Shown one piece after another: positions 19,345 to 28,169 of a stretch of DNA of 55,829 nt (position 1 is its first letter; each line of letters begins with the position of its first letter). The translations under genes were made by a program, and so were the position numbers. The notes beneath the pieces are model-generated. The model was not told the DNA's origin and searched no databases. It was given only the letters and a program-made list of their open reading frames with translations. This DNA comes from Oscillospiraceae bacterium (lineage in GTDB: Bacteria > Bacillota > Clostridia > Oscillospirales > Ruminococcaceae), in contig SVMZ01000017.1 in NCBI GenBank assembly GCA_015067185.1, positions 1 to 55,829 of the forward strand, given 5' to 3'.

Positions 19345-19376
19345 ATAAAAATAAGTATGACCACAAAGTCATACTT
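19345..19376 (-). terminator. Second hairpin in the mntP leader
   Basis: AAGTATGAC (19376-19368) pairs with GTCATACTT (19361-19353) and is followed by ATTTTTATTT on the reverse strand. It looks like a further attenuator downstream of the riboswitch terminator, or an RNA-stability element. Confidence 0.5.
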
Positions 19377-19382
19377 GAATCC

Positions 19383-19428
19383 CAATAAAAAGAACTCATG
19401 TATAAGCACAGCGGTTATACACATGAGT
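19383..19428 (-). terminator. Riboswitch-controlled terminator of mntP
   Basis: On the reverse strand ACTCATG...TATAA pairs with TTATACATGAGT (arms 19428-19415 and 19405-19394), followed by TCTTTTTATT. The first arm shares ACTCATG with the 3' strand of riboswitch helix P1, so the two structures exclude each other. Confidence 0.8.
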
Positions 19429-19510
19429 CTCGCAATTTGAAGCAAGCCAGGATAAAACCGGTATGTTGACTTGCTGCGCATAGAAGAGCGCTTGCTACTC
19501 CCTCACGAGC
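19424..19510 (-). promoter_or_regulatory. yybP-ykoY manganese riboswitch
   Basis: The reverse-strand RNA has the conserved blocks of this class in order: GAGGGAGTAGC at the 5' side, GTCAACATACCGG, CCTGGCTTGC, and GCGAGACTCA closing helix P1. It lies directly upstream of mntP, the classic target. Mn2+ binding should stabilise P1 and prevent the overlapping terminator from forming, which turns mntP on. Covariance-model confirmation is not possible here, but the motif match and context are strong. Confidence 0.88.
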
Positions 19511-19521
19511 AGTATTTAATA

Positions 19522-19550
19522 ATTATAGCACCGGATATACGGTTTGTCAA
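19522..19550 (-). promoter_or_regulatory. mntP riboswitch promoter
   Basis: A perfect consensus: TTGACA (19550-19545), 17 nt, TATAAT (19527-19522) on the reverse strand. The riboswitch begins about 12 nt after the -10 box. Confidence 0.9.
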
Positions 19551-19643
19551 TGTTGACGGGAAATAAATCTGAGATATGTGTTCCAATTGGAGATGTTTTG
19601 TGGTATACTCTAATAACAGATGATTTTGAGACAGGAGAGTAAT

Positions 19644-20186
19644 ATGAAAAAGTTATGGGAACTGTTTATCACCTTTGCTAAAGTCGGTGTCATGACTTTT
19701 GGTGGAGGCTATGCCATGTTGCCGATTTTGCAGCGTGAGATTGTGGATAATAAAAAATGGGTTACAGAAGAAGAGTTGATGGACTATTTTGCCATCGGTC
19801 AGTGTACACCGGGAATTATCGCTGTCAATACAGCAACCTTTGTTGGGAAAAAGATAAAAGGGATATTGGGTGGTATTATCGCCACATTGGGAATGGTGTT
19901 TCCGTCTCTTGTGATCATTTCGCTGCTTGCCGGAGTGATAGAAACCTTTTCACATATCGAATGGGTTCAGAATGCTTTTGGCGGCATCCGTATCTGCGTT
20001 TGCGTGCTGATCATCAATGCAGTGGTTAAGCTTTATAAAAAGGCAGCGGTGGATAAAATTACGCTGGTAATATTCATTCTTGTCACTTTGGGAAGTTACT
20101 TTATATCTGTCAGCCCGGTTATATTTGTTGTAGCTGCTGCAGTGATTGGTATTGCATTGAAAATGTGGGGAGGTAAAAAGAAATGA
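19644..20186 (+). CDS. Chromate transporter family protein, first half
   Basis: A 180-aa membrane protein equal to one CHR domain. It has the family start (LFITFAKVGVMTFGGGYAMLP), then GQCTPGIIAVNTATFVG and VFPSLVIISLLA. In many Firmicutes ChrA is split into two single-domain subunits that probably form a heterodimer; this is the first. Substrate may be chromate or another oxyanion. The ATG at 19644 has AGGAGA upstream. It overlaps the second half by 4 bp (ATGA), so the two are translationally coupled. Confidence 0.9.
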   Translation: MKKLWELFITFAKVGVMTFGGGYAMLPILQREIVDNKKWVTEEELMDYFAIGQCTPGIIAVNTATFVGKKIKGILGGIIATLGMVFPSLVIISLLAGVIETFSHIEWVQNAFGGIRICVCVLIINAVVKLYKKAAVDKITLVIFILVTLGSYFISVSPVIFVVAAAVIGIALKMWGGKKK

Positions 20187-20767
20187 TTTTTCTTAGACTT
20201 TTCTGGGAGTTCTTTAAAACAGGTCTTTTTGCCATCGGCGGCGGAATGGCGACGATTCCTTTCCTGTATGATATGTCCGATTCTATGGGATGGTTTACCC
20301 ACAATGACCTTGCCAACATGATTGCAGTCAGTGAATCCACTCCCGGTCCGATTGGTATCAACATGGCTACTTATGTGGGATATATCACAGGGGGCGAAGT
20401 TGCCGGCATTCCAACTGCTGTTTTGGGCGGGTTGATTGCAACAATAGGTCTGATTACACCTTCTGTCATTATTATCATGCTGGTTGCCCTGGTGTTGGAG
20501 AGTTTCCGCAAAAATAAATATATGGATGCTGCATTTTACGGCTTGCGTCCTGCTTCAGCCGGTTTGATTGCCGCTGCTGGATTGAGTGTAACGGTGACAA
20601 ACATTCTGCCGACTACCGATGCGGGACTACTGTTTAACTGGAAGGGACTGATACTGGGCATTATAATCTGGGTGTTCACCAACTTTGTCAAAAAGACCAA
20701 GAAGCTCCATCCCATTGTTTTTATTCTGGCTTCTGCCGTTGTGGGGATTATCTTCCCGATGGGATGA
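20183..20767 (+). CDS. Chromate transporter family protein, second half
   Basis: A 194-aa CHR-domain membrane protein, the partner of the gene at 19644. Conserved blocks are FKTGLFAIGGGMATIPFL, SESTPGPIGINMATYVGY and TPSVIIIMLVA. The two halves have opposite predicted topology in known split systems, which fits a heterodimeric anion transporter. The start overlaps the stop of the first half, and a terminator follows at once, so the operon has only these two genes. Confidence 0.9.
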   Translation: MIFLRLFWEFFKTGLFAIGGGMATIPFLYDMSDSMGWFTHNDLANMIAVSESTPGPIGINMATYVGYITGGEVAGIPTAVLGGLIATIGLITPSVIIIMLVALVLESFRKNKYMDAAFYGLRPASAGLIAAAGLSVTVTNILPTTDAGLLFNWKGLILGIIIWVFTNFVKKTKKLHPIVFILASAVVGIIFPMG

Positions 20768-20793
20768 TACAACAAATAAAATAGCTGAGACAG

Positions 20794-20826
20794 AAAAACG
20801 TCGGTTGTTCAAAACCGACGTTTTTT
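20794..20826 (+). terminator. Terminator of the chromate-transporter pair
   Basis: AAAAACGTCGGTT pairs with AACCGACGTTTTT, loop 6 nt, with T6 at 20821-20826. The A-rich side may let it serve the convergent Nudix gene as well. Confidence 0.9.
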
Positions 20827-20920
20827 GATGATGATCTGTGTGGAAAAGCAAATGTGATTTTACAGAGGAGAGAGCGGCGCAAACCGGAATGAAATCATGA
20901 AAGAGAAGACTTTTACCCTG

Positions 20921-21697
20921 TCAGAAGCAAAGGGTTTGGGGAGCCTCGGTGAAGGAAGAGAAAACAGCGGTGACATGAGCAAGGCGGAAGACTTCTGTGT
21001 TGCCATCGCCGGGGAGATACATGCTCTTCAGGTGGGGATAGGCATCCAGCATGTGCTGTTGGGCTTCTATGCGGTCATCTTCCTGTACCGTAGCGGAAAG
21101 GCGCAGCCAGCGGGAGGAGTCAAAAGCGCACAGCTCAATTTGGGGATTGGCATGAAGCTGCCGGGAAACTTCTTTTTTCTTTCCGGTTTGGATGTAGAGG
21201 GCACCATCAAAAAGATCAATAGTGCCAAAGGGACGGACGCGCGGCTGATCGTGATCCACGGTGGCAAGGTAATAGGTTTGGCAGTTTTTCAAAAAATCAT
21301 ATACGGTATTGATTGCATCCATAGCAATGATCCTTTCCAGAATTTCTTGATCGGCAGGGCAGAAATCGTACTGGGGAATTTCTGCAGGAGTAATCCAGCG
21401 GATATCAACATGTTCCAGCTTCTGGGGGGTTCCCTCCGCAATAGCGGCATGGAAAAGCTTGAGGCAGACGGTGATGTCGGGATATTCATGGATTACTTCC
21501 ATAAAGAGTTCTTTGACTGTAACAATAACGCCAAGCTCTTCCTGACATTCCCGGATAAGGGCCTGTTCGGCGGTTTCACCGGGTTCAAGTTTTCCGCCTA
21601 CAAATTCCCAGAGAAGTCCGCGTTTTTTCTCCGGAGGACGTTGGCAGATCATAAATTTTTGTCCGTCCCAAATGAGAGCGGCAGCAACGGTTGTCAT
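20921..21697 (-). CDS. Nudix hydrolase fused to a PPOX-type FMN-binding domain
   Basis: A 258-aa two-domain protein. Residues 1-125 are a MutT-like Nudix hydrolase with a perfect Nudix box, from G35 through E41, R49-E50 and E53-E54 to G56. Residues about 128-258 look like a pyridoxamine-phosphate-oxidase-type split-barrel: FLKNCQTYYLATVDHDQPRV, FGTIDLFDGALYIQTG, KSMYLPGDGNTEVFRLAHVT. MutT proteins remove 8-oxo-dGTP or dCTP derivatives; PPOX domains bind FMN or F420 and act on small redox molecules. AGAGGAAG precedes the ATG at 21697; an open frame continues upstream but lacks similarity. Monocistronic, convergent with the chromate transporter. Joint role unknown. Confidence 0.85.
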   Translation of the reverse strand: MTTVAAALIWDGQKFMICQRPPEKKRGLLWEFVGGKLEPGETAEQALIRECQEELGVIVTVKELFMEVIHEYPDITVCLKLFHAAIAEGTPQKLEHVDIRWITPAEIPQYDFCPADQEILERIIAMDAINTVYDFLKNCQTYYLATVDHDQPRVRPFGTIDLFDGALYIQTGKKKEVSRQLHANPQIELCAFDSSRWLRLSATVQEDDRIEAQQHMLDAYPHLKSMYLPGDGNTEVFRLAHVTAVFSSFTEAPQTLCF

Positions 21698-21808
21698 TTT
21701 GATCTTCCTCTTTATATGTTTTTTATTTTCGGGATTCAATGGGAATATCATAACACGAATAGGGGGAGAGGTCAAGAAAAAGAAAGTAGTTTGGCGGGAA
21801 AAGAGAGA

Positions 21809-21836
21809 AGAAAGCACGTCTCGGGACGTGCTTTCT
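21809..21836 (-). terminator. Terminator of the ABC-transporter/AraC operon
   Basis: A 12-bp stem (AGAAAGCACGTC / GACGTGCTTTCT) with a tetraloop, then TTCTCTCTTTT on the reverse strand, 5 bp after the AraC stop. Confidence 0.85.
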
Positions 21837-21840
21837 GTGG

Positions 21841-24063
21841 TTATTCTCTGAATTTGTTGGGTGAAACACCGATGTTGTTTTTAAACATGCGGGAGAAACT
21901 GGAGGGATCCGGGAAGCCGGAGCGCTCTGCGATTTCTGTGATGGTGGCATCGGTGGTGAGCAGCAGTGTTTTGCTGAATTCAATCCGTTTGGCGGTGACG
22001 TATTCCTTATAGCCAATGCCGGTCTGTTCTTTGAAGATGCGGGAAAGCGAATAAATGGAGGTGCCGAACTCGTCCGAAAGCTTGACAAGGCTGAGGGAAG
22101 GATCGGTAAAGTTACTGTCTACATATTCCACAATGGACTGTGAAAAGTTGATGCGGACATCCTGCTTGCTCTGTGCAATCATGCTGCAGACCGAAGCTGC
22201 CGAAAAAGAGAGACGGTGCAAAAGCTCGGAGGAATTGTTAAAGTTGATCAGAGAGTTTTTCTCATCAGGGGTGAGATGGATATCCAGTTTGGTCAGCAGC
22301 TTGAAATATTCGCCAAGCAAATCAAAACCGAGGTAGCGTTCAATCATACAGGAAGAGTGGGAGAGAATATGAGTGGAGATGATATCCAGCTGTTCCTGTG
22401 CCTTTACACCTTCACCCTGACGGATATGCTGCAAAAATTTCATGGTTGCATCACGGAAAAGGTCGTCCGAGTTCTCCGGGTGGTTGAGCAGCTCTTCATA
22501 TAGGATGACACAAAGGGTGCTGGCGGATTCCAGAGCGGAAAGAGAGCCAAGATAAGAGGTGCGGATTTCGCTCAGATTATTGACGGTAACACCGACACCG
22601 ATACGGCAGTCGGCATCTCCTGTTTGCTGTAAAAGATGGTTGTGAAGAGTAACGGCAAAATGTCGTCGGCCATCGGTGGGAATTGCACCGGAACAGAGCA
22701 GCAGTGTGTAATTCTCGTGCAAAAGCCTTATGATATTGACGGTAATCCCCAATTGTTCTTTCAGAGTATCAGCAAGCATCTTCCGTTCGGAAAAATCAAG
22801 AGGACGTATTTTAGCAGCAATGATGCAGAAAGGTGGGGGACCAAAGGAGATGCTGATTTCGTTGAGTTTTTCCCCGGAAATATTTCGTCCGTCAATCAGG
22901 TTGATCAGCACAAAATCTGTCATGGCGTCGGTTTGCTCAAGAATGGTCCGGGACATGGTATCGTTTTCCTGCTGGAATTGTGTCAGTGCATATCCGATGG
23001 AATCCAGTTCACCACGGACAAGAGTGGGTTCCGGAAGGCGGCCGCTCTCTTTCAGCTGTTTTTTTACTTTGAAAATGGGGCTATAGTTGACATACACAAC
23101 AATGACAAAGAGAAGGAGAAAAATTCCGCCTGTCCAGAGGAAGACATTGCCGAGATGGCTGTAAAGTTGGGTACGGGATTGCATGATCTCTTCTTCGGGG
23201 ACAAGGATGAGAAAATTAAGAGAGGTTGTAAAGTCGGTACTTTTATAGGCACGGTATTCTGTATCGGCTGAGGTAAAGGCAAAAGCAGAGCAGAGAGGAT
23301 CGCGGATATATTCCGCAAACCCCTTTGCGGCAGAGAGATTGCCGTACAGACCGTTGCTGTCGTAAATCAGAGTTTCGGCCCCGTCAAGAATCATCAGACC
23401 GTAGGTATCCTGATTAAAGGAGCCGAGGAAAGAGGTGTCAAAAGAAAGGCGGTCAACGATAAAAATGGCAGTGGCATAGTTGCGGACGGGGATGAGAAAC
23501 AGAGATTTGGCACTGCGGTAATCGTTAATATCAAAGCTGGATAAAATGCTGTAAGGAGCGGTGGGCGTGTTCATAAGCTGGCGAAGTTGGTTTTCTCTCT
23601 CCAAATCGCCATTAAAGAAACGGGTGAGAAAGAATTCATACCCGTATTTTCCTCTGGATGAGAGAACATAGTTGGAGTTATGGAAATAGAGACACATCTC
23701 CTGAGAGGAAGAGACTCTTGTGTTGTAGTTTTCCATTTCCTCCACAGCAATGACAAAATTGTAGGGACGAATCTCCACCTCACTGCGGGAAATCAGTTTT
23801 TCATAATCCAGTTTGGCCACAGTGGCGCGCATATCATTGACCTGGTCCTGAAAGCTTCTGCACATGCTGGCAGCCATACTGTTATAATATTTTTCGTTTT
23901 GAGAAATCATCTCTTCGTAAGAATTGTTGATGAAAAGCCAGCCAAAGAGAAACAGGGGAAACAAAGCGGCGGTAAGAAAGGTGCTGACCAGCTTGAAAAG
24001 AAAAGAATGCTGCCCCCAAAGAGGTTTGTTTTTTGTGTTTTTGGTAGTGAGAATTTTTTTCAT
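21841..24063 (-). CDS. Membrane-anchored AraC-family sensor-regulator
   Basis: A 740-aa one-component regulator. Transmembrane helices at about 21-43 and 306-325 enclose an extracellular sensor region of about 260 residues, Cache-like in length. A cytoplasmic linker follows, and the C-terminus (about 640-740) is an AraC DNA-binding domain with two helix-turn-helix units: LVKLSDEFGTSIYSLSRIFKEQ and ITEIAERSGFPDPSSFSRMF. It probably senses an extracellular glycan or its binding protein and controls the ABC operon it belongs to. The ATG at 24063 has GGCAGGAG upstream. It is the last gene of the operon, after a hairpin at 24251-24280. Confidence 0.9.
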   Translation of the reverse strand: MKKILTTKNTKNKPLWGQHSFLFKLVSTFLTAALFPLFLFGWLFINNSYEEMISQNEKYYNSMAASMCRSFQDQVNDMRATVAKLDYEKLISRSEVEIRPYNFVIAVEEMENYNTRVSSSQEMCLYFHNSNYVLSSRGKYGYEFFLTRFFNGDLERENQLRQLMNTPTAPYSILSSFDINDYRSAKSLFLIPVRNYATAIFIVDRLSFDTSFLGSFNQDTYGLMILDGAETLIYDSNGLYGNLSAAKGFAEYIRDPLCSAFAFTSADTEYRAYKSTDFTTSLNFLILVPEEEIMQSRTQLYSHLGNVFLWTGGIFLLLFVIVVYVNYSPIFKVKKQLKESGRLPEPTLVRGELDSIGYALTQFQQENDTMSRTILEQTDAMTDFVLINLIDGRNISGEKLNEISISFGPPPFCIIAAKIRPLDFSERKMLADTLKEQLGITVNIIRLLHENYTLLLCSGAIPTDGRRHFAVTLHNHLLQQTGDADCRIGVGVTVNNLSEIRTSYLGSLSALESASTLCVILYEELLNHPENSDDLFRDATMKFLQHIRQGEGVKAQEQLDIISTHILSHSSCMIERYLGFDLLGEYFKLLTKLDIHLTPDEKNSLINFNNSSELLHRLSFSAASVCSMIAQSKQDVRINFSQSIVEYVDSNFTDPSLSLVKLSDEFGTSIYSLSRIFKEQTGIGYKEYVTAKRIEFSKTLLLTTDATITEIAERSGFPDPSSFSRMFKNNIGVSPNKFRE

Positions 24064-24250
24064 GTAGTTTTCTCCTGCCGGATATTCCCGGTCTAACACT
24101 GCAAAGCCGCCGTTCCCGGGAAACCTCGTTTATGATGCAGAAGAAACAAAAAATCTGCATAAAACAAGAGGATTTGCCGAAAGCAGCGTCTTTTATAGGT
24201 TGAGGTTTTAAAATGAATGGCTCTTAAAACCTTACATCAGGATGCGCCGG

Positions 24251-24280
24251 GGCGGAGAGACGAGTTTTCGCCTCTCCGCC
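24251..24280 (-). other. Stable hairpin between ABC operon and AraC gene
   Basis: GGCGGAGAG (24251-24259) pairs with CTCTCCGCC (24272-24280). No T-tract follows on the reverse strand, so it is more likely an mRNA-stabilising or processing stem-loop that lets the binding-protein message outlast the regulator message. Confidence 0.6.
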
Positions 24281-24323
24281 TGACGTTTTACAGTAGAAAC
24301 TTCACTTGGAAGATGAGCAGAAA

Positions 24324-26135
24324 TTAGCCCTTGTAGTTCTCATAGTAATCGTGGAGGATGGTGTTGTATTCCTCAGCACCGAGAGCCTTGATCTCTTCGA
24401 TGAAGGCATCGAACTCGTCGAGAGGACGAGCGCCGGTGATGAACTTCGCTTCCTCAGCAGATACATGGTCGTTGAGCATGGTGAGGTTTTCGGAGATCCA
24501 GTTGGTCTGTTCTTCGGTGTAGAAGTACATGGAGGGATAGCCGATTACCTGATACTGCGAAGCGTTTTGATAGAAGGTAGAACGCCACTGCCACTCAGTG
24601 GTACCATTGATGCTGTTTTCATAAGCAGTAATGGCAAGACCGCACTGGGTATAGAACCACTCGTCACCCATCATGAAGATAGCAGCGGAAGCCCAGGGCA
24701 GCATATACATGTTGCGCAGCTGAACGGAGCTCATGTCAGCAGGACGGAGCTGGTTGCCTTCGGTGTCGGTGAAAGAGAGGGTCTGGTAGGTGTCGCCGCC
24801 GGGATTGCCGGTGGTCCAAAGAACGTTTTCATCGTTGGGCTTTTCGATCGCAGACCAACCGATGTAGCTGCCTTCCCATCCTTCCATCTGGTCAGCGTCA
24901 GACCAGTTGGGGCCATAACCGGCCATGAGGGAGTGTTCAGCGGTATAGAAGATGTCAATCCAGCGGACAGCAACTTCAGGATACTCACAGTTGTCGGTGA
25001 CAAAGAAAGTGGGAGAGTTAACATAAGTAGACTTATACCAAACGGGAGTTTCACCGGCTTCATCGGTCATGGGAATGATATAGGTGTAATCTTCCCAACC
25101 GCCTTCAGCAGTGTAATAACGCGGAGTAAGAGCCATAAAGCCGATGGTGCCCAGCTGACCTTTAGCAACAACTTCTTCATCGGTGAGGGTGAAGACGTCG
25201 GGATCGATCAGGCCTTCGGTGTAGAGCTTGTTGGCATAGGTGAGGTAATCCTTGAACTCGTCCTGAAGCGGGAAGTAGAAGGCTTCGTCACCCTTCAGAG
25301 CAGCACCGGGGGTAAGAGAACCGTTGGTAACAAGGCCGAGAGCGTTGAGGATAACGGCACGGTTGCCGCCGCTTTCCCACATACCGCCCCAGGGTACTTC
25401 GTTGTCGATGCCGTCGGCATTGACGTCACCCAGGTCTTTGAAGGCTTTGAGAACTTCATAGAACTCATCCAGGGTGGTGGGCATGTCAAGACCGGTCTGC
25501 TCAAGCCATACATGGTTGAGGTTGGCCTGTCCGCTGCCGAGATAGGTGGGAGCGATCTTAGCCAGAGCATAGATGTTGCCGTCCGGGCAGGTCATGTCAG
25601 ACTTAGCTTCGGGGAACTCGTCAAAGCGGATCTTGAGGTTATCGGCATACTGATCGATGTAATCGTTCAGCGGGAGGAAGGTGCCTTCCATACCATAGCT
25701 GTAAATTTCGTTGGTGGAGAAGGCATCGGATACGAGGATGACGCCGGGATAGTCGCCGGTAGCCATCATGACAGGCTTACGCTCAGCAAAAGCGCTGTCG
25801 AGAACGGTGGTGAACTGCCAATCCACGTTGGTCTTACGCTCATAGTACTGCCAGAACCAGATTTCTTCGGGTTCTGCGGAGTCGGTGGTGAGGCGGACAA
25901 GGATATCCATCTCAACCGGCTCGTTGGTAACAGGCAGCATGGAAGAGGTGTTGATGAGGGAATCTTCGCCGTCATCAGCGGGTTCTTCGTCTTTGCTGTC
26001 TTCTGCGGGCTTCTCGTCCTTAGAGCTCTGCTCTTTGGATTCGCTGCCCTGGTCGTCAGTTGTTTCGTTGCTGCATCCTGCAAACATGGCCATAATCATG
26101 ACCAGAGCGAGAAGCAGGCACAAAAACTTCTTCAT
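24324..26135 (-). CDS. ABC transporter substrate-binding lipoprotein (LplA-type)
   Basis: A 603-aa solute-binding lipoprotein. The signal peptide ends in the lipobox AMFAGC with the acylated Cys21, followed by an acidic Ser/Glu/Asp linker to about residue 70. The large, Trp/Tyr-rich mature domain fits the LplA/YtcQ group, which binds oligosaccharides or uronides for CUT1-type importers. AGGAGG lies 7 nt before the ATG at 26135. It is the third gene of the operon and carries strong codon bias, which also creates a long meaningless open frame on the other strand. Sugar unknown. Confidence 0.93.
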   Translation of the reverse strand: MKKFLCLLLALVMIMAMFAGCSNETTDDQGSESKEQSSKDEKPAEDSKDEEPADDGEDSLINTSSMLPVTNEPVEMDILVRLTTDSAEPEEIWFWQYYERKTNVDWQFTTVLDSAFAERKPVMMATGDYPGVILVSDAFSTNEIYSYGMEGTFLPLNDYIDQYADNLKIRFDEFPEAKSDMTCPDGNIYALAKIAPTYLGSGQANLNHVWLEQTGLDMPTTLDEFYEVLKAFKDLGDVNADGIDNEVPWGGMWESGGNRAVILNALGLVTNGSLTPGAALKGDEAFYFPLQDEFKDYLTYANKLYTEGLIDPDVFTLTDEEVVAKGQLGTIGFMALTPRYYTAEGGWEDYTYIIPMTDEAGETPVWYKSTYVNSPTFFVTDNCEYPEVAVRWIDIFYTAEHSLMAGYGPNWSDADQMEGWEGSYIGWSAIEKPNDENVLWTTGNPGGDTYQTLSFTDTEGNQLRPADMSSVQLRNMYMLPWASAAIFMMGDEWFYTQCGLAITAYENSINGTTEWQWRSTFYQNASQYQVIGYPSMYFYTEEQTNWISENLTMLNDHVSAEEAKFITGARPLDEFDAFIEEIKALGAEEYNTILHDYYENYKG

Positions 26136-26218
26136 GGGGTTTCCTCCTATAAAAATATTTTTATAAAACCGCTTGGAACGGTTATATAACATAAATATTG
26201 CCGGAAAAATGATAAGGT

Positions 26219-27157
26219 TTATCCTTTCAGCGCGCCGATCATGACACCTTTGACAAAGTGCTTCTGGACGAAGGGGTAGATGATAAGCATCGGCAGGCTG
26301 GCAATGATGATCAGTGCATATTTCATGGTGACGGCCAGCATCTGTTTGCGCATCATCTCCAGCATCTCATCCGGCGTGACAGAGTTGGGGTCAATGTTCT
26401 TCAACTGTTGGCTCTGTACCAGAATGGCGCGGAGAACCATCTGCAGGGGATAGAGGTTTCTGTCATTGAGATAGATCAGTGCACTGAAGTAGGAGTTCCA
26501 GTGACCAACTGCCACATAGAGGGAGATAACTGCAATAATGGCGCCGGAAAGAGGGAGAACAATTTTGAAGAAGATGGAAAACTCGTTGGCACCGTCGATC
26601 TTGGCGGCCTCATAGAGCTCATCGGGAATGTTGGACTGATAGAAGGTTCTGGCGATGATCATATTGTATACGCTCATGCCGGCAGGAATAATCAGTGCCC
26701 AACGGGTATCGATCATGCCCAGCTGACGGATGAGAATATAACCGGGAATCATACCGCCGCCAAAATACATGGTGAATACAAAGTATCCCATGATGGCGCC
26801 TTTGCCTTTAATGTTTTTACGGGACATGGCATAGGCGCAGGGGATGGTGAGAACCAACGCATAGAGGGTACCGATAACCGTATTGATAATGGAGTTGAGA
26901 TAGCCGGTCCAGATCAGTTCTTCACTGATCATGTATTCATAGGAATCAAGAGTAAAGCCTTTGATGTAAAGAAAAATCTCACCGCGCAGGAATTTGTAAG
27001 GATCACTGAAAGAGACGATAACGGTATAATAAAGGGGATAGAGCATAATGACAACGATAAAGAGCATGATAAGCGTATTGACGATATCGAATATTCTGTC
27101 TGCTCTGGTCTCTTTAATCGAAGATTTTCTATGTACGGTTTTAACCGCGTGTTCCAT
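26219..27157 (-). CDS. Carbohydrate ABC transporter permease (LplC/YtcP-type)
   Basis: A 312-aa inner-membrane permease of the MalG branch with six predicted helices. The EAA loop that contacts the ATPase reads ELYEAAKIDGANEFSIFFKI. The C-terminal GVMIGALKG ending is typical of the YtcP/LplC group. It pairs with the LplB-type permease at 27204-28169. No ATPase gene is in the operon; systems of this type share a genome-encoded MsmX-like ATPase. GAGGTG precedes the ATG. Confidence 0.95.
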   Translation of the reverse strand: MEHAVKTVHRKSSIKETRADRIFDIVNTLIMLFIVVIMLYPLYYTVIVSFSDPYKFLRGEIFLYIKGFTLDSYEYMISEELIWTGYLNSIINTVIGTLYALVLTIPCAYAMSRKNIKGKGAIMGYFVFTMYFGGGMIPGYILIRQLGMIDTRWALIIPAGMSVYNMIIARTFYQSNIPDELYEAAKIDGANEFSIFFKIVLPLSGAIIAVISLYVAVGHWNSYFSALIYLNDRNLYPLQMVLRAILVQSQQLKNIDPNSVTPDEMLEMMRKQMLAVTMKYALIIIASLPMLIIYPFVQKHFVKGVMIGALKG

Positions 27158-27203
27158 AAATGCACCTCATTTTCTATAAGTGTTACGTTGAAGTTCGAAT
27201 ATC

Positions 27204-28169
27204 TTACCAGAGAGAGGTATCGCCGAGCTTCTTGGCTGCAGTATTGACAACTGCCAGTACAATGATGTTAACCACCGAGTTGAACAGACCGATTGCAGTG
27301 GTAAAGCTGTACTGTGCATCCAGAATACCCAGACGATATACATAAGTAGAGATAACGTCGGAGGTATCCATGTTCAGCTCGTTCTGGAGAAGAAGAATCT
27401 TTTCATAGCCGACACTGAGGAGAGAACCGCAGTTGAGGATGAGCAGGATAACAATGGTGGGGAGAATGCAGGGAAGGTCGATATACCAGATTTTCTGGAT
27501 ACGGTTGGCACCGTCGATGCGGGCAGCCTCAATAATCTGAGAGTCAACACCGGAAAGGGCTGCCAGATAGATGATACTTCCCCAACCGGCACCTTGCCAG
27601 ACACCGGAGAAAACGTAGATGGTTCGGAACAGCTTGGGATCACTGATGAAGTCTTTGGCTTCTCCGCCAAGCATAACGGCGATCTGGTTGAAAATACCGG
27701 TATCACGCTTGAGGAAGAGAAGAATCAAACCGCAGACAGCAACGGTGGACATAAAGTGGGGAATATAGGTAAGCATCTGAACCGTGCGTTTGAAGGTCGG
27801 GTTCTTCATTTCATTGAGAAGGAAGGCCAGGAGGATGGGAACAGGGAAACCGGCAACGAGAGAATAAAGGCTGATGAGAAGAGTGTTGCGGAAAAGCTGC
27901 CAGAAGTTTGCGCCGGTGACAAAACGGATAAAGTGTTTGAGACCAACCCATTCACTTCCCCAGATACCCATTTTAAATTTGTAATCTCTGAATGCAATCT
28001 GAGCACCGTACATCGGATAATAGCAGAAGATCGCGATGAAGACGATGGCGGGAATCATCAGAAGATAAATTTGATAGTATTCTTTCATGTACTTCCAAAA
28101 CGGATTGGCTCTTCGCACAGTTCCGGACGATGCGTAAGCCGATGTTTTGGGTTTTGTGTTTTTTGACAT
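27204..28169 (-). CDS. Carbohydrate ABC transporter permease (LplB-type)
   Basis: A 321-aa permease of the MalF branch with a basic cytoplasmic N-terminus and six predicted helices. The first transmembrane segment is YLLMIPAIVFIAIFCYYPMY, followed by the family's AFRDYKF. The EAA loop reads IIEAARIDGANRIQKIWYID. It is the first gene of the operon, with AAGGGG upstream of the ATG, and is transcribed with the second permease, the binding lipoprotein and the AraC sensor. Confidence 0.95.
   Translation of the reverse strand: MSKNTKPKTSAYASSGTVRRANPFWKYMKEYYQIYLLMIPAIVFIAIFCYYPMYGAQIAFRDYKFKMGIWGSEWVGLKHFIRFVTGANFWQLFRNTLLISLYSLVAGFPVPILLAFLLNEMKNPTFKRTVQMLTYIPHFMSTVAVCGLILLFLKRDTGIFNQIAVMLGGEAKDFISDPKLFRTIYVFSGVWQGAGWGSIIYLAALSGVDSQIIEAARIDGANRIQKIWYIDLPCILPTIVILLILNCGSLLSVGYEKILLLQNELNMDTSDVISTYVYRLGILDAQYSFTTAIGLFNSVVNIIVLAVVNTAAKKLGDTSLW

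Larger units (their letters stand above)
19312..19643. other. Regulatory region between mntP and the chromate-transporter pair
   Basis: No gene is seen. The reverse strand holds a consensus promoter, a yybP-ykoY riboswitch and two terminator-like hairpins upstream of mntP. The plus strand has a likely promoter for the next operon: TTCCAA, 17 nt, TATACT, ending near 19610. Confidence 0.8.

Noticed and set aside
24306-26189. A 627-codon open frame on the plus strand, opposite the binding-lipoprotein gene
   Set aside because: It mirrors the strongly biased codon use of the real gene; it has no ribosome binding site or recognisable domains, while the reverse strand encodes a clear lipoprotein with lipobox.
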